Assembly (NCBI GenBank): GCA_013202335.1
Contig: JABMQR010000099.1
Location: 1 to 42,025 of the forward strand
Length of the DNA stretch: 42,025 nt
Source: Bacteroidota bacterium
GTDB taxonomy: Bacteria; Spirochaetota; Spirochaetia; JABMQR01
Direction: 5' to 3'
Shown here: piece after piece, positions 1-8,526 of the stretch
How positions within the stretch are numbered: position 1 is the first letter of the stretch
How the letters are laid out: each line of letters begins with the position of its first letter
Position numbers and translations under genes: made by a program
Notes under the pieces: generated by a model
What the model saw: the letters and a program-made list of their open reading frames with translations, nothing else
What the model was told of the DNA's origin: nothing
The model's database searches: none

Positions 1-100
1 CGGTTGAATTGATTTTCTAGGAAATTGCCTTATGAAGTTTTTATTAACCTCTTATATTACAAAGGGTTACAATCATCCAAAAACTTCTAACTAACAGGTA

Positions 101-131
101 GATCTTTCAAAATTAATAATTTTGAAAGATC
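101..131. repeat. Perfect 14-bp inverted repeat with AAT loop
   Basis: The arms at 101-114 and 118-131 are exact reverse complements separated by AAT. The stem is AT-rich and has no T-run directly after it on either strand, so it is not a textbook terminator. It lies downstream of the ROK gene and its own terminator-like hairpin. It could be an operator or an end signal for a gene to the left of the window. Confidence 0.6.
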
Positions 132-159
132 CTCATATAAATAAAATAACCAAACACTT

Positions 160-183
160 AAAAAGGCAATTTGAATAATTGCC
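160..183 (-). terminator. Rho-independent terminator of the ROK gene
   Basis: On the minus strand a GGCAATT / AATTGCC stem (165-171 with 177-183, loop of five) is followed by TTTTTA. It begins about 8 nt after the ROK stop codon, the expected place for that gene's terminator. Confidence 0.65.
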
Positions 184-190
184 TCATTTA

Positions 191-1426
191 TCATCCAATA
201 ATGTAAGGAAACTCACTGAATATCGTGTTTTCAAGTGCATACTGACAGGCGCCAAAAACAGCGGCATGTAACCCCAATCGGGTCATCCTGATTTCCGGAA
301 CCGGAAACGGAACCAGATCTTGTAAATGTTCAATGAGTGGTTTGATAAGAAACGTGTCAGGATCATACAGTTCGCAAATCATGCCTCCCAGAATTACCAA
401 TTCAGGATTTATAGTTACCAGGACTGAACTGATGCCGATAGCAAGAATTTTCGCGTAATTGGCAAGTACCTTTCTGGCGTTTTCAGATCCCTGTGCTGCC
501 ATAGAGCTCACTAAATGATGTGTTATGTTCTGGTATTTGTACTCTGCAGCTTCGAAGATGTCTTCTCCATCGCCCCTGTGGATTGCATTTAAAGCTATTT
601 GCTGAATTTGGTGAATAGAGGCAATCGACTCAAACGTTTCGGTATAGGAATGGCCTGCCAGAGGATTCAAATGGATAGGCTGCTGACCTATCTCACCAGC
701 TGCACCATTTTTCCCCCGATAGAGCTGACCATTCAGGAATAATCCTGCCCCGATCCCATGATGTACAGTGATAAACACCACATCCTGCTCAGGGATTCCA
801 CCCTTGTAGTATTTTTCTGCTAGAACCGTAAGGTTCTCATTGTTTTCCAGAATTACCGGAATGTGATAACGATTATGCAGGATTTTTTTCAGGTTTAACT
901 CATGCATACTCTGATAAAGGACGGCATAGACTGCCTCCTGACTTTTTTCCACTGCAGCAGGAACAGAAATGCAGATGGCCACAACCGGAATCTTGTTGCC
1001 TTCACTATCTATTTCCTGTGAAATAAACTGATCGATAAATTCTATAAGTTGATCCTGCAGGGAGCTGGACTTGATGGAGATATCAGCCTCTTCCAGCATT
1101 ACCAGCTCTCCGGCCATATTCAGTCTGCCAATTCTGATAAATGGAAGCTCAATTGCTATCCCGATTGATATACCTAAATTTGAGTTAATCTCAATTTCAT
1201 GTGCTTTTCGGCCTGCTTGCGTAATGATACGCTTCTCAACAAAATATCCCTGCTTAAGGAGTGACTCAACAGCTCTGGATACAGCCGGAAGACTCAGGCT
1301 GAGGTCCCGGGAAATTATTGAGCGGTAAACAGGACCATGGTTGCGGACGTAATGAACAATTAATGATGTATTTATTACATTTTGGAGGTTTGCATTTACC
1401 GCTGATTGAATACGTAAATGTTCCAT
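191..1426 (-). CDS. ROK-family transcriptional regulator
   Basis: This 411-residue protein has an N-terminal winged helix-turn-helix (about residues 20-75, with SLPAVSRAVESLLKQG) followed by a sugar-kinase-fold ROK domain. The ROK signature is visible at GIGAGLFLNGQLYRG and GAAGEIGQ. Two family landmarks are missing. The usual CxCGxxGC zinc motif after the signature is replaced by a cysteine-free stretch, and the catalytic Asp of the NDAN motif is Asn (LENNENL). It is therefore probably a pure sugar-responsive repressor without kinase activity. The start at 1426 has GGAGG a few bases upstream. It is transcribed away from the epimerase/dehydrogenase/CBM9 operon and probably controls it; the inducer is unknown. 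Confidence 0.9.
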   Translation of the reverse strand: MEHLRIQSAVNANLQNVINTSLIVHYVRNHGPVYRSIISRDLSLSLPAVSRAVESLLKQGYFVEKRIITQAGRKAHEIEINSNLGISIGIAIELPFIRIGRLNMAGELVMLEEADISIKSSSLQDQLIEFIDQFISQEIDSEGNKIPVVAICISVPAAVEKSQEAVYAVLYQSMHELNLKKILHNRYHIPVILENNENLTVLAEKYYKGGIPEQDVVFITVHHGIGAGLFLNGQLYRGKNGAAGEIGQQPIHLNPLAGHSYTETFESIASIHQIQQIALNAIHRGDGEDIFEAAEYKYQNITHHLVSSMAAQGSENARKVLANYAKILAIGISSVLVTINPELVILGGMICELYDPDTFLIKPLIEHLQDLVPFPVPEIRMTRLGLHAAVFGACQYALENTIFSEFPYIIG

Positions 1427-1598
1427 CTACACCTCCAATTTTGTTTTCTGCAATATATACTTGTCACTTGATTGGCCTTTTTTCTGTTTGTTTATAGATA
1501 ACGTAATGTTAGTAATGAATCTGTAGATTTGATAATAATATGAAAAATTTGAGATGTCAAGGAAACGACAAGTGATAAATCTTATGAAAATTTTAATA

Positions 1599-1627
1599 TT
1601 GACAATTGAAATAGGGTGAATTAGAAT
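1599..1627 (+). promoter_or_regulatory. Sigma70-type promoter of the sugar operon
   Basis: TTGACA (1599-1604) and TAGAAT (1622-1627) are separated by 17 bp. The predicted start near 1634 leaves a leader of about 120 nt that holds a CCCTGT/ACAGGG hairpin (1687-1708) before the ribosome site. It sits in the gap divergent from the ROK gene. Confidence 0.6.
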
Positions 1628-1756
1628 TAATCTACAATTTTTCCTGATTTTATAGTTAACAGTAAGTTATGAAAAGGATAAAAGTTCCCTGTCTATCAAA
1701 ACACAGGGTAGTTTGGGCAAAAAATGATAAGTTATGCTTAGTAAGGAGGCATATTG

Positions 1757-2602
1757 ATGAAAAAAGGTATAAATTACTGGGCTTTCCCGCCAAAAGAAAA
1801 TGGGGAGCTGTTGAGTGCATCAGAGGTATTAAAGAAAGCAAAGAGCCTCGGGTATGATCTTGTAGAGTTTACCGTTGATCCTCTGGGAGCTGCGGTTACC
1901 CCGAATACGACAAAAGAGGAAGCTGCAGAAATAAGGAAAGAAGCCGCACAGCTGGGAATCGGTCTTGAAACCCTTGCATCCGGACTTGCCTGGGGAGCTT
2001 CCCCCACACATCCTGACAGTGAAGTCCGAAAACAAGCGGTGCAGGATGCTGTCAGGCAGGTTGAGATTGCCGCATGGCTCGGATGTCATACTATCCTCTA
2101 TTTGCCTGGTATGGTTTCGGCATGTTTTGTCGATGATTTTCCTCCACAGTCCTATGATACCGTTATGGTATGGGCTCGGGAAGCATTGAATCAAGTGCTT
2201 CCTCATGCTGAAAGGCTGGGGGTGCGCCTTGGAGTTGAAAATGTCTGGAACCGTTTTCTGCTGAGTCCGCTTGAAATGCGGGACTTTATCGACTCCTTCG
2301 AATCCCCCATTGTCGGGGCATATTTTGATGTGGGAAACATCATGCTTTATGGACATCCGGAGCACTGGATTTCCATACTCGGATTCCGGATATTTGCCGT
2401 ACATATGAAAGATTTTAGAGTTGCTATAGGAAATATTAATGGATTTGTCGACCTGTTGGCCGGAGACGTTTGTTATCCACAGGTTATGGAGCAGTTTAAA
2501 ACCATAGGATATAACGGACCCTATACTGCGGAGTATGTACCGGGGATTTTGGGAGCGGCGGAGAAAGCTATAGCCGCACTGAAACTAATTGAACAAATGT
2601 AG
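1757..2602 (+). CDS. Sugar epimerase/isomerase, xylose isomerase-like TIM barrel
   Basis: This is a 281-residue protein of the AP-endonuclease-2 / tagatose 3-epimerase superfamily. Members epimerise or isomerise ketoses and keto-sugar derivatives with a divalent metal. The four expected metal ligands can be placed at Glu161 (GVENVWN), Asp191 (YFDVGN), His216 (VHMKD) and Glu259 (TAEYVP). A TTG codon at 1754 is also in frame, but ATG 1757 has the better distance (7 nt) from AAGGAGG at 1743-1749. It is the first gene of an operon with an oxidoreductase and a CBM9-like protein, so it probably acts on a free or oxidised sugar. The exact substrate cannot be read from sequence. Confidence 0.85.
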   Translation: MKKGINYWAFPPKENGELLSASEVLKKAKSLGYDLVEFTVDPLGAAVTPNTTKEEAAEIRKEAAQLGIGLETLASGLAWGASPTHPDSEVRKQAVQDAVRQVEIAAWLGCHTILYLPGMVSACFVDDFPPQSYDTVMVWAREALNQVLPHAERLGVRLGVENVWNRFLLSPLEMRDFIDSFESPIVGAYFDVGNIMLYGHPEHWISILGFRIFAVHMKDFRVAIGNINGFVDLLAGDVCYPQVMEQFKTIGYNGPYTAEYVPGILGAAEKAIAALKLIEQM

Positions 2603-2645
2603 AGACACAAGCCGCAGACAAACATGTGGCGGTAAGGAGTAATGA

Positions 2646-3668
2646 ATGACAAAAGTAGCAATCGTTGGATTGGGATTCATGGGGAAGATGCACCTGGGGA
2701 TTTACAGTTCTCTGGAACAGGTTGAAATAACGGCAATATGCGACTCAAATGAAGAGAGTCTGCAGCTGTCTTCGCTGAGTGAGGCAGGTGGAAATATAGA
2801 GACAAAAGATCAGGACATCGACCTGAGCAGTACGAAAGCCTATACAAATTATCAGGAGATGCTGAAAGACGGAGGGTTCGACTTTGTAGATATCTGCCTT
2901 CCTACCTATCTCCATAAAGAGTTTTCTGTTAAAGCAATGCAGGCCGGGTACGATGTATTTTGTGAAAAACCCATGGCTCTGACCGGTGAAGAGGCAGATG
3001 AGATGGTGGCTGCGGCAAAAAAAACCGGACAGCTTCTGACCGTCGGACAATGCCTCAGATACTGGCCTATGTATGTGGAAATTAAACGTATGATAGATAC
3101 CGGAATCTACGGAAAAGTGCGTTCAGCAGAACTTTCCCGATACTCCATGACCCCCAGCTGGAGCAGCGATGACTGGATGCTTAAGGGTGAACTCTCCGGG
3201 AATGCGGCATTTGATCTGCATATCCATGATGTCGATATGATCCTTAACTTGTTTGGAAAACCAACCGGAGTAACCTCTTCCGGTGTAGAGGCTCTCGGAA
3301 GCGGATTTGGTCATATTGCTACCCTTTATGCATATCCTGATAAAACCATAACCTCTGTAGGGAACTGGATTTGTACTGAAAGCTATGGTTTTGCAATGCG
3401 TGCTTTTATTGTACTGGAACAGGGAGTAATAGAGCTTGATACCGGAAAACCAGATGTACTGGTAGTATATCCGGCAAATGGTGAAAAACAGGTAGTGGGA
3501 CTTGATACAAAGGATGGATATTTTTATGAAATTCAGGATTTTGCATCCCATGTGCAGAGCCGGGAGCCGTTAACGGTTGTTACCCCGGAATCTGCCGCTG
3601 AATCCTTAAAAGTTGTGCTGGTGGAGATAGCATCTGCAGAGTTGAAGAAATCTCTTACGATCGGTTAA
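2646..3668 (+). CDS. Gfo/Idh/MocA-family NAD(P)-dependent oxidoreductase
   Basis: The protein has 340 residues. An N-terminal Rossmann domain carries the dinucleotide motif GLGFMGKMH, followed by the family signature CEKPMA (Lys108 expected in catalysis). The C-terminal alpha/beta domain contains DLHIHDVD, which supplies the usual His/Asp pair. A polar insert of about 25 residues (roughly 40-65) lengthens the loop after the second Rossmann strand. These enzymes oxidise a sugar or inositol hydroxyl to a ketone. It follows the TIM-barrel gene by 43 nt with GGTAAGGAG upstream, and a dehydrogenase plus epimerase is a common keto-sugar route. Substrate not determined. Confidence 0.88.
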   Translation: MTKVAIVGLGFMGKMHLGIYSSLEQVEITAICDSNEESLQLSSLSEAGGNIETKDQDIDLSSTKAYTNYQEMLKDGGFDFVDICLPTYLHKEFSVKAMQAGYDVFCEKPMALTGEEADEMVAAAKKTGQLLTVGQCLRYWPMYVEIKRMIDTGIYGKVRSAELSRYSMTPSWSSDDWMLKGELSGNAAFDLHIHDVDMILNLFGKPTGVTSSGVEALGSGFGHIATLYAYPDKTITSVGNWICTESYGFAMRAFIVLEQGVIELDTGKPDVLVVYPANGEKQVVGLDTKDGYFYEIQDFASHVQSREPLTVVTPESAAESLKVVLVEIASAELKKSLTIG

Positions 3669-3697
3669 GTAGTACGTACTAATAAAAGGAATCAGCA

Positions 3698-4456
3698 ATG
3701 AAACAAGCCATTATCTCCTATATACCTGCGTTATCAGATCTCTATGCTGAACTGACCAAATTCTCCCGGGGTGCAGCAGCTAAAAACCCTGACAAAATAG
3801 TTGCACAAACACGGAATTTGCTTAAAGAGACGTTACCGGAGATTGATATTTCAGCATGCACCTGGCGAGCCGCTGAATCAGACAAACCCCTTGGAACCGT
3901 AAAAGCTGATCTGAAAATGGGCTATTCCGGGACAATCCTTGGTTTACTGTATACCGTAGAGGGAGATGAATTGCTGGTGCGGTACACCCGTGACTGGGAT
4001 ATGGTGTGTCAGGATAGTTGTGTTGAGTGTTTTATCTCTTCCGAGCCATCCAGTCCTGCATATGTAAATCTTGAATTCAACCCGTTGGGAACCTGCTGGG
4101 CACAGATTGGTCCCGACAGGGAGCACCGTGAAAGGCTGAGTGAAGCAGCAGTTAGCACTATTTTTCGAAGAGGCTCAATCACCACTCGGGCAAGGGATGC
4201 CGGATGCCTGAAAGGGGAGAGTCGATTTCGGTGGGAAACACTTGTCATGTTGCCGATGCAGAAGGTGGGGATATTAACGCAGCATGCAGGGGCAGGATGC
4301 GATGCAGATATGTTGAAAGGAACATGCCTTCAGGCAAACTTCTATACTACCGGTGACCATCTGCAGAACCCGGTATATCAGAGCTGGTGCCCCATTCATA
4401 CTCCTAATCCGGATTTTCACCAGCCGGAATATTTTGGAGAGCTGGTGTTCGGCTGA
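3698..4456 (+). CDS. CBM9-like carbohydrate-binding domain protein
   Basis: The 252-residue protein has no evident signal peptide or membrane segment. Its second half shows the CBM9-like beta-sandwich pattern found in many sugar-catabolic clusters: DSCVECFIS, then YVNLEFNPLGTCWAQIG, and a C-terminal block ANFYTTGD ... SWCPIHTPNPDFHQPEYFG. Such stand-alone domains are related to the xylan-binding CBM9 of secreted xylanases but are often cytoplasmic with no assigned function. It is third in the operon, 29 nt after the dehydrogenase. It may be an accessory binding protein or an unrecognised enzyme. Confidence 0.7.
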   Translation: MKQAIISYIPALSDLYAELTKFSRGAAAKNPDKIVAQTRNLLKETLPEIDISACTWRAAESDKPLGTVKADLKMGYSGTILGLLYTVEGDELLVRYTRDWDMVCQDSCVECFISSEPSSPAYVNLEFNPLGTCWAQIGPDREHRERLSEAAVSTIFRRGSITTRARDAGCLKGESRFRWETLVMLPMQKVGILTQHAGAGCDADMLKGTCLQANFYTTGDHLQNPVYQSWCPIHTPNPDFHQPEYFGELVFG

Positions 4457-4517
4457 TTCTGCAGTTTTGTGTGAATGATCTGAGGATGCTCAGTAAGTGT
4501 ATCTATGATCCAATTTA

Positions 4518-4685
4518 TCAATCAACAGTATTCATTAATTTGACTATCTGGCCTGATAAGTAATGAGGAAGAGGGGATATGGTGTATTCAATATCACCCA
4601 GCAATGTTTTTCTTTTTTCATGAAGCACTGCAGGGAACTCTGAATTGAACCTGACTGCATGTGACAGCGATTTTTCAACTACCAT
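4518..4685 (-). CDS. Possible small ORF or gene remnant
   Basis: A 55-codon minus-strand frame runs from ATG 4685 to TGA 4518 in the otherwise unexplained gap 4457-4906. The composition is protein-like (for example SEFPAVLHEKRKTLLGDIEY and PLPHYLSGQIVKL). No good ribosome site is seen and I do not recognise the family. It may be the eroded C-terminus of a lost gene. The rest of the gap shows nothing clear. Confidence 0.3.
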   Translation of the reverse strand: MVVEKSLSHAVRFNSEFPAVLHEKRKTLLGDIEYTISPLPHYLSGQIVKLMNTVD

Positions 4686-4906
4686 TATTTGAAATGAATA
4701 GAAACATCCATGTTATACAAAGTTTTTATAATTTAAAAAGCAATATGCTGTGTGCAACCTTGTGTTTTGCCCTATTGTTTTGTATTCTATAAACCAATAC
4801 TAGCATTTTGCATCAGAGTAATTGACTTCAATCTCCCTGATCGGTATTAAAAAAACGATTATAAAATTAGATGTACTCAAACCAAAAAAGTAAATTGGAA
4901 AAGTGG

Positions 4907-5167
4907 ATGAAAATATTCAAAAAAAAAGTATATAGATACTTAGGGCATACTTCACGGAATTTTCAGCATGAGGTTTCTTCCCACGAAGAAGCTGATGTGA
5001 GAATATGTTCAGTATGTGGGAAACTTATAACAGGGAAAATATTTTATTGTCCGGTTTGCAAAAAATACTATGAATTGGGGTGTGTGGTACATGTAATGGG
5101 AAGTTTCACCTGTCCATTATGCAATGAAATATCTTTTCTTAAAACGGTTAAAATAATTTCCCCCTAA
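4907..5167 (+). CDS. Small two-zinc protein, copy 1
   Basis: I place the start at ATG 4907 (86 residues) rather than the in-frame ATG 4871. From there the protein aligns without gaps to the downstream paralogue (F4, K5, Y9, F19, H21, C34 onward), and GGAAAAGTGG precedes it. A basic N-terminus is followed by a cysteine block: CSVCG (C34, C37), YCPVCKKYY (C48, C51), C59, H62, and TCPLC (C69, C72). This makes C-x2-C-x10-C-x2-C-x7-C...C-x2-C, enough for two zinc ions in a RING- or PHD-like cross-brace or two zinc ribbons. The function is unknown; adaptor or nucleic-acid-binding roles are possible. No signal peptide is seen. Confidence 0.65.
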   Translation: MKIFKKKVYRYLGHTSRNFQHEVSSHEEADVRICSVCGKLITGKIFYCPVCKKYYELGCVVHVMGSFTCPLCNEISFLKTVKIISP

Positions 5168-5440
5168 TGAATTTTATTCTTTCATCATAGTCATCACTGT
5201 CCGGTCTTAGTGTGTTGAGCAATTCAATAAGTAATAAAATTATAGAAAGTAATTCAAATACTTGAATGACAATTAAGGCTGCTAAATAAATGTAAATAAA
5301 CTATTGTCATCTCTCTATTGTATCTATTTAAAGTTAAACTTTTAGTATATTACAGATCCTTTGTTGAAATTGGTTTATCGTTCAGAAAACCCACCGTTTT
5401 CGGGTCACTTCATAAATAATAGTATAAAAGGAAGGTAAAA

Positions 5441-5698
5441 ATGTTACTGTTTAAAAGGAGTCCTTACAAACTTCAAAACAAGATTCCTCAACCTTTTAGT
5501 CATGTAATGTCACATGGGGAGAGAGAAGAACAGGGTGTATGTGTCTCGTGTGGTGAAAAAGGTGAGGGGATTCTCTACTATTGTCCCGTTTGCAAAGAGT
5601 ATTACTGCCTTGAATGTGTACCTAAAAACCATGGTGGGAACACTTGCCCTCAGTGTCATCAGCTTACTTTTTTACAAAGGGTAAAAGAGCTCTCTTAA
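5441..5698 (+). CDS. Small two-zinc protein, copy 2
   Basis: This 85-residue paralogue of the upstream gene has a good ribosome site (AAAGGAAGG) before ATG 5441. Cysteines fall at the same positions: CVSCG (34, 37), YCPVCKEYYCLEC (48, 51, 56, 59) and TCPQC (69, 72). The candidate histidine ligand is shifted by two places compared with copy 1 (H64 instead of H62), and there is an extra Cys56. The tail FLQRVKELS matches FLKTVKIIS of copy 1. The 273-nt gap between the copies shows no gene. Tandem duplication followed by divergence is the simplest reading. Confidence 0.75.
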   Translation: MLLFKRSPYKLQNKIPQPFSHVMSHGEREEQGVCVSCGEKGEGILYYCPVCKEYYCLECVPKNHGGNTCPQCHQLTFLQRVKELS

Positions 5699-5782
5699 TA
5701 GGGATAGTTGAAGGCTTTATAGGTCAATTGCTATTGCCTCAGGGATAATAGGCTGCTTTTTAAAATTGAAAAACACCCGGTT

Positions 5783-5804
5783 TAAAAGTTCCGATAAAGG
5801 AACT
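5783..5804 (-). terminator. Weak terminator after the hybrid kinase
   Basis: On the minus strand AGTTCC-TTTATC-GGAACT (5787-5804) is followed by TTTT. It lies just beyond the kinase stop codon in the gap that faces the small zinc genes. The short stem keeps confidence low. Confidence 0.4.
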
Positions 5805-5819
5805 GTATAGGTATGTTAA

Positions 5820-8519
5820 TCAATTCAAAACAGAACGAACTTTTTTCAGCAGTCCATTAATAGAAAAAGGTTTTTGCAAAAAGGCTACGTTTTTTTTCAA
5901 AACGCTTTCCTTGAGAATTTTATTGTCGGTATAACCGGACATGTAGAGCACCTTTACATCAGGACGAATAATTACCAGCTGCTTGTATAAATCCGGACCA
6001 TTCATTTGCGGCATAATTACATCAGTCAGTAAAAGATGGATTTTTTCCTGATACATATTAGCCTGAACAAGTCCTGCAGCAGGTTCCTCAGCAACTAACA
6101 CATTGTAGCCGTGATTATTCAGAGTTTCATAGACCAGCTGTCGTACTTCGGTATCATCTTCAACAACAAGAATTGTTTCTGATCCCTGCAATAAAGTATC
6201 TTCCGGGTTACTTGTTTTACCAGTAGCTGCAGGTGTATCAGTCTGAGGGAAATAGACTTTAAAGGTAGTGCCCCTGTCTGGTTCGCTGGTAACCCGAATG
6301 CTGCCGCTGTGTTGTTTCACAATACCAAACACTGTTGCTAATCCCAATCCAGTGCCTTTGTCACGCGTTTTGGAAGTGAAGAATGGCTCAAAGATATGCT
6401 GTTGGGTTTTGGCATCCATACCATGACCAGTATCAGTGACAGTAAGTACTACATACAAACCCGGAGTCAATTCCAGGATATTTGCTGTTTCAGACTCTTC
6501 TAAAGTCACATTAGCAGATTCAATGATCAGTTTTCCCCCTTTCGGCATTGCATCACGCGCATTGATTGAGAGATTTAGTAATACTTGCTCAAGTTGACCT
6601 TTATCAGCTTTTATCATGTGAAGATTTTTATTCAGTTGTGTTGTGAGTTCAATATCTTCTCCAATCAGATGTCGAAGCATTTTCTGGAACTCAGAAATGA
6701 CTTGATTAAGGTCGAGCGTTCTTAGCTCCATCATCTGCTGCCGGCTAAAAGCCAGGATTTGTCGGGTTAAATTTGCCGCGCGTGATCCTGCCTCCTGGAT
6801 ATGCTCAAAATGCGTATAGAGACTATTCTCCGAAGTAGTTTCCATCATACCCAGTTCTGCATAGCCAACAATTGGGACGAGCAGGTTGTTAAAATCGTGG
6901 GCAATACCACCGGCAAGTTTCCCAATTGAATCCAATCTCTGCGACTGATAAAATTGTTCAGCCAGTTTCTGATTTTCTGCTTCGAGTTTTTTTTGGTGGG
7001 AGATATCCATTTTTATGGCAACGAAATGACTGATTTTATTATTCCCATCTCTTACTGGTGTGATAGTCTCATGTTCAGTATAGAGTGTGCCGTCTTTACG
7101 CTTATTTACAATCTCTCTATGCCATACTTTTCCGGATAAGATTGTATCCCACATATTTTGGTAAAAGGACTGATCCTGCTGCTCTGATCTAACCAGATCC
7201 CGCAGATTTTTGCTGATAATCTCTTCCTGTACATATCCGGTTAATTCACAGAAAGCCTGATTAATCCATTCTATCCGACCGGATATATCAGTGATGACAA
7301 TTGCGTTGGCTGCAGCGTTAAGGGCAGAACTTTGCAGGTGGAGAACATCTTCATTACGTTTTCGATCAGTAATATCCTCGCCAATACTGGCTACTCCCAC
7401 AATGCTGCCTTTAGTATCCCTAAGTATTGTATTGTTGATTGCCAGATAGCGATGCTCTCCGGTTCGGGTGAAAATCAGAAGTTCTCCATGTGGTCCAAGA
7501 TTGTCTTTGGCCAACTCATTCAGGAATGAATTTCTCTCGTGCTCCGGGGTGTTTGGTGAGAATCGGGTAAACCAATTTTGACCCATAACCTCTTCACGTT
7601 TAAAACCAGTAATTTTTAACAGGTAATCGTTGCAAAAAACAATACGAGCCTCTTTATCCAGAGTTGCTGCTATAAGCTCTACTTTTTCCAGCAGCTCCCG
7701 GAATTGATATACATTCAGCCGTGACAGGGAATAATTTTTTTGTGCAAAATAGACCGCGAATATAGTAATTAATGTACACAGCAGGCTAAGGGCGAGGGTT
7801 GTTCTGGAACCTATCATTTCGTCCGTATGGAATTCCAGAGTAGGGGCAACTGATAAGTCCAAAATTACAGAGTCCTGCAAAGTAATTGTTTGATTTATGA
7901 GAAACCTATTATCCGGATTTACCCAGCTCCCGAAGGAAAAAACAGGCTCTCCCTTTTTTGAGAGCCTCAGCATATAATCATTTTGTAACTCTGCAGTAAA
8001 AGGTGAAATAAGTTGATTGATACTAACCACCCCAAGAATAAAGCCTTCCAGTTCATTTCCCTTATATATGGGGATCCAGAGATGTATATCTGATATGTTC
8101 AGGCTAATATCCTGGACTTTTTGATTGATAGCTGCTTGATTACTTTCAAGTGGTGCTATCATTCGGATTCTCATCTCTTTATCAATCCAGGCGATACTCT
8201 TGATGCCGGAAAAGGAATCAATAGAAAAAGCGGCATCATTTTTCCAGACATCAATAGATTGTAAATTAGTTGGGATCCCATTATTCGCAAGTCTGTTTAA
8301 TGCTGTAAATATATTTCTATAGTGAATCTCAGTTTCCCGTGAAATAGATAAAGCCTTTGATTCTATATGATGATATAGGTGAGATGTAAGTTTAGATTCC
8401 TGAATTTTCCATAAAAACAGCGAAGCGGTAATAAGGCAGCAGCTGAGAAAGATCAGAAAAACCTTTGAGGCCAGAAAGTGAGTTTTTGGTGAGGTTGAAT
8501 CTCCCATAAGTTTATTCAT
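5820..8519 (-). CDS. Hybrid sensor histidine kinase: CHASE, two PAS, HisKA, HATPase, receiver
   Basis: The protein has 899 residues. TM1 is at about 18-38 and TM2 at about 239-260, enclosing a periplasmic domain. Its IKSIAWIDKEMRIRMIAPLE block resembles CHASE sensor domains. Two PAS domains follow (about 275-390 and 400-515), then HisKA with GGIAHDFNNLL, a HATPase with LSINARDAM, TDTGHGMD and GTGLGLATVFG, and a receiver domain. The receiver has phospho-acceptor Asp833 (LLLTDVIMP) and Lys883 (FLQKPF). It starts 7 nt after the solute-binding lipoprotein gene, so the two are probably co-transcribed. No DNA-binding partner is encoded nearby, so output must go through a distant phosphotransfer protein or regulator. 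Confidence 0.92.
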   Translation of the reverse strand: MNKLMGDSTSPKTHFLASKVFLIFLSCCLITASLFLWKIQESKLTSHLYHHIESKALSISRETEIHYRNIFTALNRLANNGIPTNLQSIDVWKNDAAFSIDSFSGIKSIAWIDKEMRIRMIAPLESNQAAINQKVQDISLNISDIHLWIPIYKGNELEGFILGVVSINQLISPFTAELQNDYMLRLSKKGEPVFSFGSWVNPDNRFLINQTITLQDSVILDLSVAPTLEFHTDEMIGSRTTLALSLLCTLITIFAVYFAQKNYSLSRLNVYQFRELLEKVELIAATLDKEARIVFCNDYLLKITGFKREEVMGQNWFTRFSPNTPEHERNSFLNELAKDNLGPHGELLIFTRTGEHRYLAINNTILRDTKGSIVGVASIGEDITDRKRNEDVLHLQSSALNAAANAIVITDISGRIEWINQAFCELTGYVQEEIISKNLRDLVRSEQQDQSFYQNMWDTILSGKVWHREIVNKRKDGTLYTEHETITPVRDGNNKISHFVAIKMDISHQKKLEAENQKLAEQFYQSQRLDSIGKLAGGIAHDFNNLLVPIVGYAELGMMETTSENSLYTHFEHIQEAGSRAANLTRQILAFSRQQMMELRTLDLNQVISEFQKMLRHLIGEDIELTTQLNKNLHMIKADKGQLEQVLLNLSINARDAMPKGGKLIIESANVTLEESETANILELTPGLYVVLTVTDTGHGMDAKTQQHIFEPFFTSKTRDKGTGLGLATVFGIVKQHSGSIRVTSEPDRGTTFKVYFPQTDTPAATGKTSNPEDTLLQGSETILVVEDDTEVRQLVYETLNNHGYNVLVAEEPAAGLVQANMYQEKIHLLLTDVIMPQMNGPDLYKQLVIIRPDVKVLYMSGYTDNKILKESVLKKNVAFLQKPFSINGLLKKVRSVLN

Positions 8520-8526
8520 AACGTAC

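Noticed and set aside
1829..2404. 191-codon minus-strand frame opposite the TIM-barrel gene
   Set aside because: No ribosome site or recognisable domain; the plus-strand gene is clear.
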